Part shown: piece after piece, positions 42,664-54,076 of the stretch
How the letters are laid out: every line of letters starts with the position of its first letter
Numbering within the stretch: the first letter of the stretch is position 1
DNA from: Neobacillus cucumis
GTDB taxonomy: Bacteria; Bacillota; Bacilli; Bacillales_B; DSM-18226
Assembly (NCBI RefSeq): GCF_023715505.1
Contig: NZ_JAMBOH010000001.1
Coordinates: 372,001 to 436,000 of the forward strand
Direction: 5' to 3'
Length of the DNA stretch: 64,000 nucleotides
The notes under the pieces: model-generated
What the model was told of the DNA's origin: nothing
What the model saw: the letters and a program-made list of their open reading frames with translations, nothing else
The model's database searches: none
Made by a program: the position numbers and the translations under genes

Positions 42664-44862
42664 TTATGGCGACACTTCCTCATAACCTAGTTTTATATAA
42701 ATCTCCCTAATCACTTTTTGAGCAGCAACAGGAATGATGGTTCCCGGTCCGAAAATGGCCGCTGCACCATGGTCATATAAAAATTGATAATCTTGGGAAG
42801 GGATGACACCGCCGACGACAACCAGAATATCCTCTCGGCCCATTTTTTTTAGTTCGTCCACAAGTTGAGGCAGCAATGTTTTATGACCTGCTGCAAGTGA
42901 GCTCATGCCCACAACATGAACATCATTTTCAACCGCTTGAATAGCCGTTTCTTCTGGCGTTTGGAACAGCGGACTAATGTCTACATCAAACCCTAAATCC
43001 GCGAAAGCAGTGGCAATGACCTTTGCCCCCCGATCATGACCATCCTGACCCATTTTCGCAATAAGGATCCTTGGCCTTCTCCCTTCATTCTCAAGAAAAT
43101 CATCTGACATTTTCTTCACTTCAATGATCTCTTCCTCATTGCTAAAGGCTGTACTATACACACCACTAATCGAACGAATGACGGCTTTATGCCTTGTGGC
43201 CACACGCTCAATAGCGTCAGATATTTCACCAAGCGTTGCTCTTACTCTGGCTGCCTTAACAGCAAGTTCTAATAGATTTTGATTCCCTGTTTCAGCAGCT
43301 TTTGTTAATTGATTAAGTGCCGCTTCCACTTTTTGATTATCTCGAGCTGCTTTTAAAGCCGTTAATTTCTCCATTTGCTTTAAACGGACGGCCGTATTAT
43401 CGATATCTAATATATCGATCGCTTCTTCCTTTTCAGGCCTGTAGCGATTAACACCAATAATGGTTTCTTTACCAGAATCGATTTGCGCCTGTCTTCTAGC
43501 TGCTGCTTCTTCGATTCTCATTTTGGGAAGACCTGTTTCTATGGCCTTAGCCATACCCCCAAGCCCTTCGATTTCTTCAATGTGTGTCCAAACCCTTTTT
43601 ATTAAGTCATCTGTCAGTTTTTCTACATAATAAGAGCCTCCCCAAGGATCGATTACATCGGTAATCCCTGTTTCTTCCTGTAAAAACAACTGAGTGTTTC
43701 GAGCAATCCGGGCTGAGAAATCTGTTGGTAAAGCTATTGCCTCATCTAAGGCATTCGTATGTAGTGATTGGGTATGCCCCATCGCCGCGGCATGTGCTTC
43801 AATTAGTGTTCGCGTAACATTATTAAATGGATCCTGTTCGGTTAAACTCCACCCTGACGTTTGTGAATGAGTCCGTAACGCTAATGATTTTTCATTCTTC
43901 GGCTGAAAAGACTTCATCATTTTGGCCCAAATGAATCTCGCAGCCCGCATTTTGGCGACTTCCATGAAGTAATTTATCCCGATTGCCCAGAAAAAGGACA
44001 ATCTTGGTGCAAATAAATCGATATCGATGCCTGCTTTAAGACCTGTCCGGACATACTCTAAGCCATCTGCAAGTGTGTAAGCTAATTCTAAATCGGCCGG
44101 AGCCCCCGCTTCTTGCATATGGTAGCCAGAAATACTAATACTATTAAACTTTGGCATATATTTGGACGTATATTCAAAGATATCCGCAATAATCTTCATC
44201 GACATTTCAGGAGGGTAAATATACGTATTACGAACCATATATTCTTTAAGTATATCGTTTTGGATGGTGCCCGAAAGCTTTTCTTGGCTTACTCCCTGTT
44301 CCTCTGCCGTTACGATAAAGAAAGCTAAAATCGGCAAGACAGCCCCGTTCATTGTCATCGATACAGACATTTGATCCAAGGGTATTCCTGCAAAAAGTGT
44401 CTTCATATCAAGTATGGAGTCTATGGCAACACCAGCTTTCCCAACATCCCCAACTACACGAGGATGATCGGAGTCATAACCGCGATGGGTAGCTAAATCA
44501 AAGGCTACTGATAATCCCTTTTGCCCCATTGCAAGATTTCGGCGGTAAAAAGCATTACTTTCTTCAGCAGTTGAAAAGCCTGCATATTGCCTGACCGTCC
44601 AGGGCCGATTCACATACATGGTCGGATACGGTCCTCTCGTATAGGGAGGCAGTCCAGGAAGGTCATCAATATGCTCTAAACCTGCACGATCCTCTTTTGT
44701 ATAAATAGGCTTAAGGTATATTTGCTCATTTGTTTCAAACAGCAAATCTTCAATGGAAGAAGAAATTTCATGATTAACTTTCACTTCCCACTCGTCTTTT
44801 GTCATGAATTTTTGGTCAGAAAACAATGGGATACTTTGAAAATCAGGCTTTCGTTTCTTCAA
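42664..44862 (-). CDS. Methylmalonyl-CoA mutase, large (catalytic) subunit
   Basis: This adenosylcobalamin enzyme rearranges (R)-methylmalonyl-CoA to succinyl-CoA. The 732-residue protein has the TIM-barrel substrate domain ([20 protein letters not shown] near 73, [20 protein letters not shown] near 123) and a C-terminal B12-binding domain with DGHDRG near 606, SSLAAGH near 655 and VVGG near 686. The start is TTG with GGAGGTG 7 bases upstream, 20 bases inside the small-subunit gene. Gene order small subunit - large subunit - meaB is the usual operon. Confidence 0.95.
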   Translation of the reverse strand: MKKRKPDFQSIPLFSDQKFMTKDEWEVKVNHEISSSIEDLLFETNEQIYLKPIYTKEDRAGLEHIDDLPGLPPYTRGPYPTMYVNRPWTVRQYAGFSTAEESNAFYRRNLAMGQKGLSVAFDLATHRGYDSDHPRVVGDVGKAGVAIDSILDMKTLFAGIPLDQMSVSMTMNGAVLPILAFFIVTAEEQGVSQEKLSGTIQNDILKEYMVRNTYIYPPEMSMKIIADIFEYTSKYMPKFNSISISGYHMQEAGAPADLELAYTLADGLEYVRTGLKAGIDIDLFAPRLSFFWAIGINYFMEVAKMRAARFIWAKMMKSFQPKNEKSLALRTHSQTSGWSLTEQDPFNNVTRTLIEAHAAAMGHTQSLHTNALDEAIALPTDFSARIARNTQLFLQEETGITDVIDPWGGSYYVEKLTDDLIKRVWTHIEEIEGLGGMAKAIETGLPKMRIEEAAARRQAQIDSGKETIIGVNRYRPEKEEAIDILDIDNTAVRLKQMEKLTALKAARDNQKVEAALNQLTKAAETGNQNLLELAVKAARVRATLGEISDAIERVATRHKAVIRSISGVYSTAFSNEEEIIEVKKMSDDFLENEGRRPRILIAKMGQDGHDRGAKVIATAFADLGFDVDISPLFQTPEETAIQAVENDVHVVGMSSLAAGHKTLLPQLVDELKKMGREDILVVVGGVIPSQDYQFLYDHGAAAIFGPGTIIPVAAQKVIREIYIKLGYEEVSP

Positions 44863-46738
44863 TCGTGTTCACCTCCATATCAGTAAGGATATCTAATAGA
44901 GTTTCATAGCAATTAGTCCCCGCATGAATGAACTCCTTAATACCCAGACTCTGCCACTGGGGCTGTTTTTCTACTTCAGGGAGCCCAGCCAAGAAATATA
45001 TACGTTCAGGAAATTCAGATTTTAAAGCTGTTAGAATGTTTCTACCAGCTAACTCGTACTGTTCATTTGTTCCACAAAAACAAAAATAGGGAGTAGGTGT
45101 TTCTAAGACAAATTGTTTCGCATTTTCTAAAGTTAAGATTGGGTTGCTATCCACTGCTTTCAAACCACCAGCAGCTAGATAGCCTTTCATAAAATCCAGC
45201 CTTGGTTTATGCTGCTTTATTTCGCCAAGACATATCATCCCTACTGATGGAATGGTGCCTATTTTCCCTTCGAGCTTCTTTGCCTTTCTTCGCAGCTTTT
45301 CAAAGGGTTCCGTAAGTCTCCGTGCTGGTATGGCTTCTATTTTGCTTAATGAATAGGTTCCATTTGTAAAAAAACTGTTTATGCTCCTCGGCTTGGGATT
45401 TGGTTCAGGTTCATTTATATCGGCATAAACATTTGTTCCAATCATGCTTTGCTTCCTAGTTTGAATATCTAGATTTCTTTTTAGAAAAGTTGCTTCTATT
45501 TCCTTCTGGAGCCAATTTGATTTTAAAACATTCAATATACCGCCCTGGCCCTCAATTTGCTGGAAGAATTCCCAAGCTTTTTCAGCGAGCTGAATCGTTA
45601 ACTCTTCCACATACCAAGAGCCGCCAGCTGGATCAATGACTTTTTCTAGATGTGCCTCTTGTTTCAAGAGCAGTTGGATATTTCTAGCAATTCTTTCTGA
45701 AAATGGTGTGGTAACTGTAAGACTGTCAAAAGGAGTAGCTTGTAAATATTGAACCCCTCCGATAACGGCTGCAAATGCTTCATTGCCGGCCCGCAGAAGA
45801 TTGACATAGGGGTCATGTAAGGATTTTGTAAACGTAGAGGTTTCGGCAGAAATGACCATCCCTCGGGCTTCATCTTTGGCACTGTAAAGTTCAGTTATAC
45901 GATTCCAAAGTATCCGCGCTGCCCGAAGTTTAGCAATTTCCATGAAGAAGTTATTTCCAATAGAGAATTGGAAGACCATTTTTTTAAAAATTAAATTAAG
46001 GTCCATTTCACCATCCTGAAGGATATCAAGATAATGTACCCCTACCGCAATGGCAATTCCCAGCTCTTGAACGGCATTTGCTCCACCATTATGATAAGGG
46101 GTTATATCAATGAGTATGGTGTTAAGGTGTGGAAACCTTTGACTAAACTTGTTTATATCTTTCTTCCATTCCTCGATAAACTCCCGTGAAACAGCCCCTT
46201 CCTCCGCAAATAGGGCAATCGGGTCTGAACCCATATAACCTGTAATTTTATCAGTCATATTTTCGTCCTCTGCCATTTTTGCTAATACATTGAGAATCAC
46301 TGAATGCCACCCTTTTGTATTAAGCGCTAATGGATATTGATGATAGAGGCCTGCCAGAACACTCGTAAGGCTGTCATTTGTTTCAATTAATGCTTCCGAT
46401 ACCCTAAAGGAAATAGCAGTTTGCCCATTTTCTAGGGCTGCATGAAGTTTCTCTTTTAATTCTCCAGGTGATTGGTAAGATAACTGCTGTGCTACCTTCC
46501 ACGAATTTGTCAAATATCCGAGCGGATAAATCCCTCGCCGGTAATCAGAGCCTCCTGAATAGTTAGGAACTGGATGCTCATCCCCTCGGATATAAAGCGG
46601 TTTCAAAAAAATGTTTTCATATGTATGCCGATGTAAGGATTCAATCTTTTTCCCTTTTAGAGAGGCTTCTGCTTTAGCCTTCCAGTCATCAATTGTTTTC
46701 TGTAAAAAAGATTGATTTCTTATATTTTCCAACTCCAT
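44843..46738 (-). CDS. Methylmalonyl-CoA mutase, small subunit
   Basis: About 631 residues. It resembles the mutase barrel ([26 protein letters not shown] near 55, GGSWYVEEL near 385) but has lost the B12-ligand motif: the C-terminal domain lacks DxHxxG. It therefore serves as the non-catalytic partner in a heterodimer. The frame runs to a TTG at 46771. GGGGAG directly precedes the ATG at 46738, and a TTG at 46732 is better spaced (6 bases); the exact start is uncertain. It is the first gene of the mutase operon. Confidence 0.93.
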   Translation of the reverse strand: MELENIRNQSFLQKTIDDWKAKAEASLKGKKIESLHRHTYENIFLKPLYIRGDEHPVPNYSGGSDYRRGIYPLGYLTNSWKVAQQLSYQSPGELKEKLHAALENGQTAISFRVSEALIETNDSLTSVLAGLYHQYPLALNTKGWHSVILNVLAKMAEDENMTDKITGYMGSDPIALFAEEGAVSREFIEEWKKDINKFSQRFPHLNTILIDITPYHNGGANAVQELGIAIAVGVHYLDILQDGEMDLNLIFKKMVFQFSIGNNFFMEIAKLRAARILWNRITELYSAKDEARGMVISAETSTFTKSLHDPYVNLLRAGNEAFAAVIGGVQYLQATPFDSLTVTTPFSERIARNIQLLLKQEAHLEKVIDPAGGSWYVEELTIQLAEKAWEFFQQIEGQGGILNVLKSNWLQKEIEATFLKRNLDIQTRKQSMIGTNVYADINEPEPNPKPRSINSFFTNGTYSLSKIEAIPARRLTEPFEKLRRKAKKLEGKIGTIPSVGMICLGEIKQHKPRLDFMKGYLAAGGLKAVDSNPILTLENAKQFVLETPTPYFCFCGTNEQYELAGRNILTALKSEFPERIYFLAGLPEVEKQPQWQSLGIKEFIHAGTNCYETLLDILTDMEVNTIEETKA

Positions 46739-46886
46739 CTCCCCTTTCTTCCGAATTGCAGTAAAATTCAATTAATTCTACTTATTTCTATTTTATGGTA
46801 CAAATAGATTTCAAGCAATGAAAACCATTGTAAAAAGTAGGTTAATCAATTTCTTCATCTTGTCCTTAATAACTTTAATAATAAAA

Positions 46887-46910
46887 ACCGCTGTCCGTAC
46901 AGGCAGCGGT
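46887..46910 (-). terminator. Terminator after bkdB
   Basis: ACCGCTG-CC and GG-CAGCGGT form a 9-bp stem with one bulged T and a 5-base loop, followed by TTTTTATTATT on the minus strand. It closes the bkd operon 10 bases past its stop. Confidence 0.88.
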
Positions 46911-46919
46911 AATTTATTG

Positions 46920-48218
46920 CTAATAAATAGTTGTGGTTGATTTTGATGTATTTTCAAGGATTTCTTTCACTCGTTGTAAGAAACGGCCGCAAACTAATCC
47001 GTCCAATACCCTGTGGTCCAGTGACATACATAGATTCACCATATCACGGACTGCAATCATGTTGTTTATGACAACAGGTCTTTTAACGATTGACTCCACT
47101 TGAAGTATTGCTGCTTGTGGATAATTAATGATTCCCATTGATTGAACGGAACCAAAGGAACCCGTGTTGTTTACCGTGAATGTACCGCCTTGCATATCTT
47201 CTGATTTTAGTTTTCCTGTTCTCACTTTAACTGCTAGTTCTGAGATTTCTCGGGCAATTCCCTTAATGGTCTTTTCATCTGCATTTTTAATGACTGGAAC
47301 GTAAAGAGCATCTTCGGTTGCCACAGCAATAGAAATATTGATGTCTTTCTTTTGAATAATTTTATCCCCCGCCCACATAGAATTAATTTGTGGGAATTCT
47401 TTTAAGGCTTGGGCAACAGCTTTTACAAAAAAAGCGAAAAAAGTTAAATTGAAACCCTCTTTCTTCTTAAATTCATCTTTTAAACCATTACGATATTCCA
47501 CAAGATTAGTGGCATCCACTTCTATCATGGTCCAGGCATGTGGTGCCTCATGTTTGCTGCGAAGCATATTAGCTGCGATCGCTTTACGCACCCCCGTTAC
47601 AGGGATTTCTATGTCTCCTGTTTTCACAGGAACTGCTGCCGGGGTCGAAAGCGCTGCGGGCTGACTAGGGATAGCTTGTGCTGCATCATGTTTGACTTCT
47701 GGACTTTGTACTGATTCATTTAAGGGATCAACCTTGTGTTCGGTAGTTGGAATATTACCAGATTCAATTAATTTCAATAGATCCTTTCTAGTAATCCTTC
47801 CTCCCGCACCGGTGCCTGACACTTTCGTTAAATCAATGCCGTGTTGTTGAGAAATTTTTAAAACCGCTGGTGAATAGCGTGCTTTATTTTCTTGACCTGC
47901 TGCAGGTGCCGATTCTATCCTACTTGTTTCCTCCGTATTTGTCTTCACCGCCAGAGAAGGGTCCTCTGTACTGCTATCCTCAACTTCAATTGTACAAATA
48001 ATCTCCCCTACGGCTAGTGTCTCTCCTTCTTCAGCAATCAGCTCTTTAATCACACCAGTAAAGGAGGACGGGACTTCTGCATTTACTTTATCGGTCATTA
48101 CCTCGGCCAGCGGGTCGTATTTATTTACCATATCACCTACAGTTACTAACCACTTACTAATAGTACCTTCGGTTACACTTTCCCCTAATTGAGGCATTCT
48201 AATTTGTTCAGTTGCCAC
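46920..48218 (-). CDS. bkdB: Branched-chain 2-oxo acid dehydrogenase E2 (lipoamide acyltransferase)
   Basis: This is the core of the BKD complex, 432 residues. The lipoyl domain is at about 1-76 with the lipoylated Lys in VMTDKVNAEVPS near 43. A proline/alanine-rich linker holds the E1/E3-binding domain (RYSPAVLKISQQHGIDLTKV near 113). The acyltransferase domain ends in the catalytic LDHRVLDG near 400. The frame has an ATG at 48227 that abuts GGAGG. The GTG at 48218, 10 bases after it, aligns with the family start, so GTG is chosen. Confidence 0.95.
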   Translation of the reverse strand: MATEQIRMPQLGESVTEGTISKWLVTVGDMVNKYDPLAEVMTDKVNAEVPSSFTGVIKELIAEEGETLAVGEIICTIEVEDSSTEDPSLAVKTNTEETSRIESAPAAGQENKARYSPAVLKISQQHGIDLTKVSGTGAGGRITRKDLLKLIESGNIPTTEHKVDPLNESVQSPEVKHDAAQAIPSQPAALSTPAAVPVKTGDIEIPVTGVRKAIAANMLRSKHEAPHAWTMIEVDATNLVEYRNGLKDEFKKKEGFNLTFFAFFVKAVAQALKEFPQINSMWAGDKIIQKKDINISIAVATEDALYVPVIKNADEKTIKGIAREISELAVKVRTGKLKSEDMQGGTFTVNNTGSFGSVQSMGIINYPQAAILQVESIVKRPVVINNMIAVRDMVNLCMSLDHRVLDGLVCGRFLQRVKEILENTSKSTTTIY

Positions 48219-48233
48219 TAGTTCCATACCTCC

Positions 48234-49217
48234 TTAATATTCCGCAAGCTCGCGCATTGCCTTTTCGACTTTGTCCGGATTAACCATAAAGAATTTCTCC
48301 ATGGTAGGAGAATAAGGCATGGCCGGGACATCTGGTCCAGCGAGCCGCATAATAGGAGCATCTAAATCAAATAAGCAATATTCCGCTATAATGGCTGAGA
48401 CTTCACTTATTATACTTCCTTCCTTATTGTCCTCTGTTATTAGCAGCACCTTGCCGGTTTTAGAAGCTGCTTCAATAATTGCTTCTTTGTCAAGCGGATA
48501 CACAGTTCGTAAATCAAGGATATGAACAGAAATTCCATCTTGGGCTAATTTTTCTGCCGCTTGAAGGGCAAAATGAACACATAGACCATAAGTAATAACT
48601 GTAATATCATCGCCTTCGCGTTTTATATCCGCTTTGCCGATTGGCAGTGTATAATCATTCGCTGGGACTTCACCCTTGATTAAACGATATGCCCGTTTGT
48701 GCTCGAAAAAGAGAACCGGGTCATTGTCGCGAATAGCAGCTTTTAATAGTCCTTTCGCATCGTATGGTGTTGAGGGCATTACTATTTTTAACCCCGGCTG
48801 ATTAGCAAAAACCGCTTCGACTGATTGAGAATGATAGAGTGCTCCATGGACTCCTCCGCCGTAAGGGGCACGAATAACAATTGGACAGTTCCAATCATTA
48901 TTAGAACGATAGCGAATTTTTGCAGCCTCAGAAATAATTTGGTTTACAGCAGGCATAATAAAATCAGCAAATTGCATCTCAGCAATTGGACGCATCCCGT
49001 ACATCGCTGCCCCTATTCCTACTCCTGCGATAGCTGACTCTGCAAGTGGCGTATCAATGACCCGTTCCTCACCAAATTGTTCGTATAAGCCTTGGGTTGC
49101 TTTAAATACTCCGCCTTTCACCCCTACATCTTCACCAAGGATAAACACCTTGGGATCGCGTTCCATTTCTTCACGCATCGCCATTGTGATTGAATCAATA
49201 TATGAAATAATCGCCAT
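48234..49217 (-). CDS. bkdAB: Branched-chain 2-oxo acid dehydrogenase E1 beta
   Basis: The 327-residue E1 beta chain pairs with BkdAA in the thiamine-diphosphate decarboxylase. Conserved stretches are LGEDVGVKGGVFKATQGL near residue 27, DTPLAESAIAGVGIGAAMYG near 55 and APYGGGVHGALYHSQS near 116. GGGGGA precedes the ATG by 6 bases. It is separated from bkdAA by 12 bases and from bkdB by 15 bases. Confidence 0.95.
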   Translation of the reverse strand: MAIISYIDSITMAMREEMERDPKVFILGEDVGVKGGVFKATQGLYEQFGEERVIDTPLAESAIAGVGIGAAMYGMRPIAEMQFADFIMPAVNQIISEAAKIRYRSNNDWNCPIVIRAPYGGGVHGALYHSQSVEAVFANQPGLKIVMPSTPYDAKGLLKAAIRDNDPVLFFEHKRAYRLIKGEVPANDYTLPIGKADIKREGDDITVITYGLCVHFALQAAEKLAQDGISVHILDLRTVYPLDKEAIIEAASKTGKVLLITEDNKEGSIISEVSAIIAEYCLFDLDAPIMRLAGPDVPAMPYSPTMEKFFMVNPDKVEKAMRELAEY

Positions 49218-49229
49218 TTTACTTCCCCC

Positions 49230-50231
49230 TTACTCTTCCGTTTCCGCATAAACATATTTCAATGCATCTTCTGGTGCAGAATAAGGAGCATTTTCTGCAT
49301 ATTCTGTCGCCTCATTCACCAGTTTCATCACACGATCATTCATTTCTTTTTCTAGGTCATCATTTAAGACATTTGTTTCCTTCAAATAGGCTCCAAAGGT
49401 CATTAACGGATCCTTTGTTTTTGCTTTTGCCACTTCATCCGGTGCACGGTACGAACGATCGTCATCATCCGAAGAATGTGGAGTAAGCCGGTAAGAAATT
49501 GTTTCAACAAGGGTTGGACCTTCGCCACGGCGGCCCCGGTCAGCCGCCTCTTTTACAGCCTTATACACTTCGAGAGGATCATTACCATCAACAGTTACAC
49601 CTGGCATCCCATATCCAATCGCACGATCTGACACCCTTTCACATGCTAATTGTTTTTCAATTGGGACTGAAATAGCATATTTATTATTTTCGCACATGAA
49701 TATAACCGGAAGTTTATGCACACCTGCAAAGTTTGCCCCTTCATGGAAATCCCCTTGGTTAGAAGAACCTTCTCCAAACGTAACAAATGTTACTAAATCT
49801 TTTTTCTCCATCTTTCCTGCAAGAGCAATTCCTACAGCGTGGGGAACTTGTGTGGTAACAGGTGAAGAACCCGTTACGATTCTATTTTTCTTTTGCCCAA
49901 AATGGCCAGGCATTTGCCGGCTTCCTGAGTTCGGATCCTCCGCTTTAGCAAAACCGGAAAGCATCAATTCTGTTGGTGTCATCCCGAAGGTTAACACAAC
50001 CCCCATGTCTCGGTAGTAGGGAAGTACATAATCCTTCTCCCGATCCAGAGCAAAAGCCGCTCCCACCTGTGCAGCTTCTTGGCCTTGACATGAAATAACA
50101 AATGGAATTTTCCCAGCACGATTCAATAACCACATCCGCTCATCAATGCGTCGGGCCAAAAGCATTGTCTCATACATTTCCAATACCTTTTGGTCGCTTA
50201 ATCCTAAAACTACATGACGCTTCTCTGCCAT
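49230..50231 (-). CDS. bkdAA: Branched-chain 2-oxo acid dehydrogenase E1 alpha
   Basis: The 333-residue E1 alpha chain binds thiamine diphosphate through TFGEGSSNQGDFHEGANFA near residue 152 and CENNKYAIS near 180. PYYRDMGVVL and SRQMPGHFG also match the family, and the phosphorylation-loop equivalent YRLTPHSSDDDDRSYR lies near 263. It decarboxylates 2-keto acids from Leu, Ile and Val, giving primers for branched fatty acids. Confidence 0.95.
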   Translation of the reverse strand: MAEKRHVVLGLSDQKVLEMYETMLLARRIDERMWLLNRAGKIPFVISCQGQEAAQVGAAFALDREKDYVLPYYRDMGVVLTFGMTPTELMLSGFAKAEDPNSGSRQMPGHFGQKKNRIVTGSSPVTTQVPHAVGIALAGKMEKKDLVTFVTFGEGSSNQGDFHEGANFAGVHKLPVIFMCENNKYAISVPIEKQLACERVSDRAIGYGMPGVTVDGNDPLEVYKAVKEAADRGRRGEGPTLVETISYRLTPHSSDDDDRSYRAPDEVAKAKTKDPLMTFGAYLKETNVLNDDLEKEMNDRVMKLVNEATEYAENAPYSAPEDALKYVYAETEE

Positions 50232-50298
50232 TTATTTCTTACCTCCCAATTGTTCGATAAATACTAACAAATTATCAAAAGCTAATACGTTACATTTA

Positions 50299-51720
50299 TT
50301 ATGAATGAATGGCCTTCCCATCCACTGCCAAAGCTGCTTCCCCAATGGCTTCTGTCAAAGTGGGATGTGGATGAATGGTATGGGCAATTTCCCACGGTGT
50401 TGCATCTAATACCATGGCCAGCCCTGCCTCTGTGATCATGTCAGTTACATGTGGACCAATCATATGCACCCCTAGAATATCATCAGTCTCGGAATCTGCA
50501 ACAATTTTTACAAAGCCATCTGAATCGCCGAAAACAAGAGCTTTCCCGATTGCCCGGAAGGAAAAATTACCTATTTTCAATTTATGGCCTTTTTCTTTTG
50601 CCTGCTCCTCAGTTATTCCTACACTGGAGACCTCCGGGTTACTATAGATGCACCTGGATACTAAGTTATAATTCATTGGCGATGGTTTTTCTCCTGCTAT
50701 ATGCTCAACTGCAATAATTCCCTCATGCGAGGCAACATGTGCAAGTTGTAAACCGCCTATAACGTCACCTATCGCATAAATATGGGACTCTTTCGTTTGA
50801 TAAAATTCATTGGTCACGATAAAGCCATTTTCAGCTTGGATATCAGTATTTTCAAGTCCTATTCCCTCTAGATTTGCTTGGCGGCCAACTGAGACTAAGA
50901 GTTTTTCAGCCTTGAACTGTTTAAGGACCCCTTTAACCTCTGCTGAAATACTAACCTCTTGATCTTTTACAATTGTTTCAGGAAGCACCTTAGCACCGGT
51001 AACAAGGTTTATCCCCTTCTTTTTCAAGACCCGCTGCATTTCTTTAGAAATATCTTTATCCTCTGTTGGAATGATACGGTCAGCAAACTCAATAACTGTT
51101 ACATTTATTCCAAAATCAGAAAGCATGGAAGCCCATTCTATTCCGATAACACCGCCTCCAACAATAATGATTGATTTTGGCAAAGTTTCAAGCTGTAACG
51201 CTTCATCAGATGATATTACCAACTGACCGTCGACTTCTAGCCCTGGAAGCGTTCTTGGTCTTGAACCAGTGGCCACAATCACATTTTTTGGAATCAGCAT
51301 TTCGTTTTCCGTTCCGTTGTTCATTTCAACAGAAATAGTACCCGACATCGGTGAAAAAATCGAAGGTCCGAGGATTCGTCCAATCCCTTCATAGACATCA
51401 ATCTTCCCCTGTTTCATTAGATGTTGGACGCCCTTATGTAACTGGTCAATAATCTTATTTTTTCTAGCTTGAACTTTTCCAAAATCTAATGAAACATCGC
51501 TCGTGATAACACCAAAATCCTCACCGCGCTTTGTTGTTGCAAAAACCTCTGCACTTCTTAATAAGGCCTTGCTTGGGATGCAGCCCTTATGGAGGCAGGT
51601 ACCTCCCAATTTCCCTTTTTCTACAATGGCTGTTTTTAAGCCAAGCTGAGAAGCGCGAATAGCTGCCACATAGCCGCCTGTTCCACCTCCAAGAATGACC
51701 AAATCATATTCTTGTGCCAC
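50299..51720 (-). CDS. lpdV: Dihydrolipoyl dehydrogenase (E3) of the BKD complex
   Basis: This FAD flavoprotein of 473 residues reoxidises the lipoyl groups. It has the FAD motif LVILGGGTGGYVAA near residue 7, the redox disulfide in GGTCLHKGCIPSK near 40, the NAD motif IIVGGGVIGIEWASML near 180 and the catalytic His-Glu pair in HTIHPHPTLTEAIGEA near 445. The GTG start has GGGGAGG 8 bases upstream. Confidence 0.95.
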   Translation of the reverse strand: MAQEYDLVILGGGTGGYVAAIRASQLGLKTAIVEKGKLGGTCLHKGCIPSKALLRSAEVFATTKRGEDFGVITSDVSLDFGKVQARKNKIIDQLHKGVQHLMKQGKIDVYEGIGRILGPSIFSPMSGTISVEMNNGTENEMLIPKNVIVATGSRPRTLPGLEVDGQLVISSDEALQLETLPKSIIIVGGGVIGIEWASMLSDFGINVTVIEFADRIIPTEDKDISKEMQRVLKKKGINLVTGAKVLPETIVKDQEVSISAEVKGVLKQFKAEKLLVSVGRQANLEGIGLENTDIQAENGFIVTNEFYQTKESHIYAIGDVIGGLQLAHVASHEGIIAVEHIAGEKPSPMNYNLVSRCIYSNPEVSSVGITEEQAKEKGHKLKIGNFSFRAIGKALVFGDSDGFVKIVADSETDDILGVHMIGPHVTDMITEAGLAMVLDATPWEIAHTIHPHPTLTEAIGEAALAVDGKAIHS

Positions 51721-51742
51721 TTATGTTTCCTCCCCATAGTCG

Positions 51743-52846
51743 TTAGATTTTTGCAGTAGAATAATTCCCCGGATATACCTTTGCTTCTTCTTCACCGCTT
51801 AAAACCCGAAGTGCCCCTTCTGCCAAGGCTTGAAGTTCATTTTCCCCGGGTTGAACAATGACATCCGCAATCCAATTGACTCGATCGCTAATTGATTTCA
51901 CCAATCCATTTGCAAAGCTGAGTCCGCCTGTTAAGATGATAGCGTCCACCTTGCCAGAAACAACCGCACTGCAAGCCCCTATTTCTTTAGCTACCTGATA
52001 GGCCATTGCTTCATAGATTAACTCTGCCACTTTGTCGCCTGCAGCAATTCTCTTTTCTACCGTTACTGTATCGTTTGTTCCAAGGTATCCGACAAGTCCA
52101 CCATGCCTTACAAGTTTCTTCATCATTTCTTCCCGATAATATTCGCCTGAAAAACAAAGGGCAATTAAATCCCCTGCAGGCACAGTCCCAGCCCGTTCAG
52201 GACTAAAAGGTCCATCACCGTGCAAACCATTGTTTACATCAACAACTCTTCCTTGTTGATGGACACCGACCGTAATGCCACCGCCCATATGGGCAACAAT
52301 CAAATTTAATTCACTGTATTCCTTTCCCAGCTCCTTTGCTACTCTCCTAGCAACTGCTTTTTGATTTAAGGCGTGAAAGATACTTTTTCTTTCAATTAAG
52401 GAAAAACCGGAGATCCTAGCAATTGGGGCGAGTTCGTCAACAACAACTGGATCGACAATAAAGGCAGGGATATTTAAACCTGAAGCAATTTCGTAGGCTA
52501 TAATCCCACCTAAATTAGATGCATGCTGCCCCGCATAGCCAGATCTTAAATCCTTTAACATTAAATCATTGACCTGGTATGTTCCCCCTTCAATAGGACG
52601 AAGTAAGCCGCCACGTCCGCAAACAGCTGATAATTTTGATATGTTAATTCCTTCATTATCCAGTGTTTCCAAAATTACAGCCTTTCTAAATTGATGTTGG
52701 TCAATAATAGTAGTAAAAGTAGTAATAATTTCCACATCATGACGGATAGTTGTTTCAAAAATAGAAACTTCGTTATCAAAAACACCAATTTTAGTGGATG
52801 TTGATCCTGGGTTAATGGTAAGTATCCGATCTTTATAATCTGGCAA
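51743..52846 (-). CDS. buk: Butyrate (branched-chain fatty acid) kinase
   Basis: Buk phosphorylates butyrate and branched-chain acids, or makes ATP from the acyl phosphate formed by Ptb. The 367-residue ASKHA kinase has [18 protein letters not shown] near the start, [20 protein letters not shown] near 195, and [19 protein letters not shown]. The frame opens with GTG at 52861, but GGAGG within it is 8 bases before the TTG at 52846, where homology begins. A long hairpin (52878-52915) lies between bcd and this gene. Confidence 0.94.
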   Translation of the reverse strand: MPDYKDRILTINPGSTSTKIGVFDNEVSIFETTIRHDVEIITTFTTIIDQHQFRKAVILETLDNEGINISKLSAVCGRGGLLRPIEGGTYQVNDLMLKDLRSGYAGQHASNLGGIIAYEIASGLNIPAFIVDPVVVDELAPIARISGFSLIERKSIFHALNQKAVARRVAKELGKEYSELNLIVAHMGGGITVGVHQQGRVVDVNNGLHGDGPFSPERAGTVPAGDLIALCFSGEYYREEMMKKLVRHGGLVGYLGTNDTVTVEKRIAAGDKVAELIYEAMAYQVAKEIGACSAVVSGKVDAIILTGGLSFANGLVKSISDRVNWIADVIVQPGENELQALAEGALRVLSGEEEAKVYPGNYSTAKI

Positions 52847-52877
52847 CGTCGTATCCTCCACTTAAAAGATCTATCTA

Positions 52878-52915
52878 AAGGCAAATGCGCTGAATCCAAT
52901 TCAGCGCTCTGCCTT
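52878..52915 (-). other. Intercistronic hairpin between bcd and buk
   Basis: AAGGCA with TGCCTT encloses GCGCTGAAT with ATTCAGCGC around a 3-base loop. The stem has no T-run, so it is not a normal terminator. In the middle of an operon it could stabilise the upstream bcd message or act as a processing site. This is inference from structure only. Confidence 0.6.
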
Positions 52916-52944
52916 AACATCATTTTCCTCGTAAGGGCCTTGTA

Positions 52945-54048
52945 TTATCTTGAAATCCGATGACTTAAGATATGATGGCCATTTTGTAAAAATTGGCTTC
53001 TTGAATTACGAATTCGTGCGATTCTTTCTTCAGCCATTCTATCAGCAGCAACATAGGTTGGGATGCCATCCCGCTTCGAAATTTCAATGACCTTTTCAAT
53101 CGTTGTATATAGCTGTTCAACCTTTTTCATTGCACGTTCTTGATTATATCCATAAAGCTCATCTGCCACATTGATAACGCCGCCAGCGTTTATTACATAA
53201 TCCGGAGCATATACAATGCCCATTTCATGAATGATATCTCCATGACGAGCGTCCTTTAATTGATTATTAGCAGAACCTGCAATTACTTTAGCCTTCAATT
53301 GAGGGATTGTGTCATCATTAATCGTTGCCCCTAAGGCACAAGGAGCATAGATGTCACACTCAGCTCCATAAATATCATCCGGATCAACTGCACGAGCACC
53401 AAATGCTTGAACGGCACGATTTACTGCTTCTTTGTTAATGTCGGTTACAATAAGCTGCGCCCCTTCTTTATGCAGGTATTCGCAAAGTGTATACGCTACA
53501 TTGCCAACTCCCTGTACTGCAACCACTCTTCCTTCAAGTGAATCCGTACCAAAGGCTTCCTTTGCCGCTGCTTTCATGCCGCGATATACACCAAAGGCAG
53601 TGACTGGAGACGGATTACCAGAAGATCCAAATGCCGGAGAAATACCTGTAACAAAATCTGTCTCCTCGTGGATTAAATCCATATCCGCCACAGTTGTCCC
53701 CACATCTTCAGCTGTAATGTATCGGCCATTTAAACCTTGGACGTAACGGCCGAAAGCTCTGAATAATTCCTCACTTTTATCTTTACGAGGATCGCCAATG
53801 ATAACGGTTTTTCCTCCTCCGAGATTTAGACCTGCAGCTGCATTTTTATAGGTCATCCCTTTAGCTAGACGAAGAGCATCTTCAATCGCTGCATCCTCAG
53901 AGGCATAAGTCCACATGCGGGTACCACCCAACGCCGGACCAAGTGTTGTATCATGAATAGCTATAATAGCTTTTAGACCTGATTGCTTATCTTGACAAAA
54001 AACTAATTGCTCATAATCATATTTCTCTAAATACTTGAAGATTTCCAT
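52945..54048 (-). CDS. bcd: Leucine/branched-chain amino acid dehydrogenase
   Basis: Bcd (YqiT) reversibly deaminates Leu, Val and Ile with NAD+. The 367-residue protein has [10 protein letters not shown] near residue 37, the catalytic Lys in [20 protein letters not shown] near 65-84, and the NAD motif [14 protein letters not shown] near 175. It is second in the operon and supplies keto acids to the BKD complex. GAGGAGG precedes the ATG. Confidence 0.95.
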   Translation of the reverse strand: MEIFKYLEKYDYEQLVFCQDKQSGLKAIIAIHDTTLGPALGGTRMWTYASEDAAIEDALRLAKGMTYKNAAAGLNLGGGKTVIIGDPRKDKSEELFRAFGRYVQGLNGRYITAEDVGTTVADMDLIHEETDFVTGISPAFGSSGNPSPVTAFGVYRGMKAAAKEAFGTDSLEGRVVAVQGVGNVAYTLCEYLHKEGAQLIVTDINKEAVNRAVQAFGARAVDPDDIYGAECDIYAPCALGATINDDTIPQLKAKVIAGSANNQLKDARHGDIIHEMGIVYAPDYVINAGGVINVADELYGYNQERAMKKVEQLYTTIEKVIEISKRDGIPTYVAADRMAEERIARIRNSRSQFLQNGHHILSHRISR

Positions 54049-54076
54049 GAAATTTCCTCCTCAAATGGGTAAAAAC

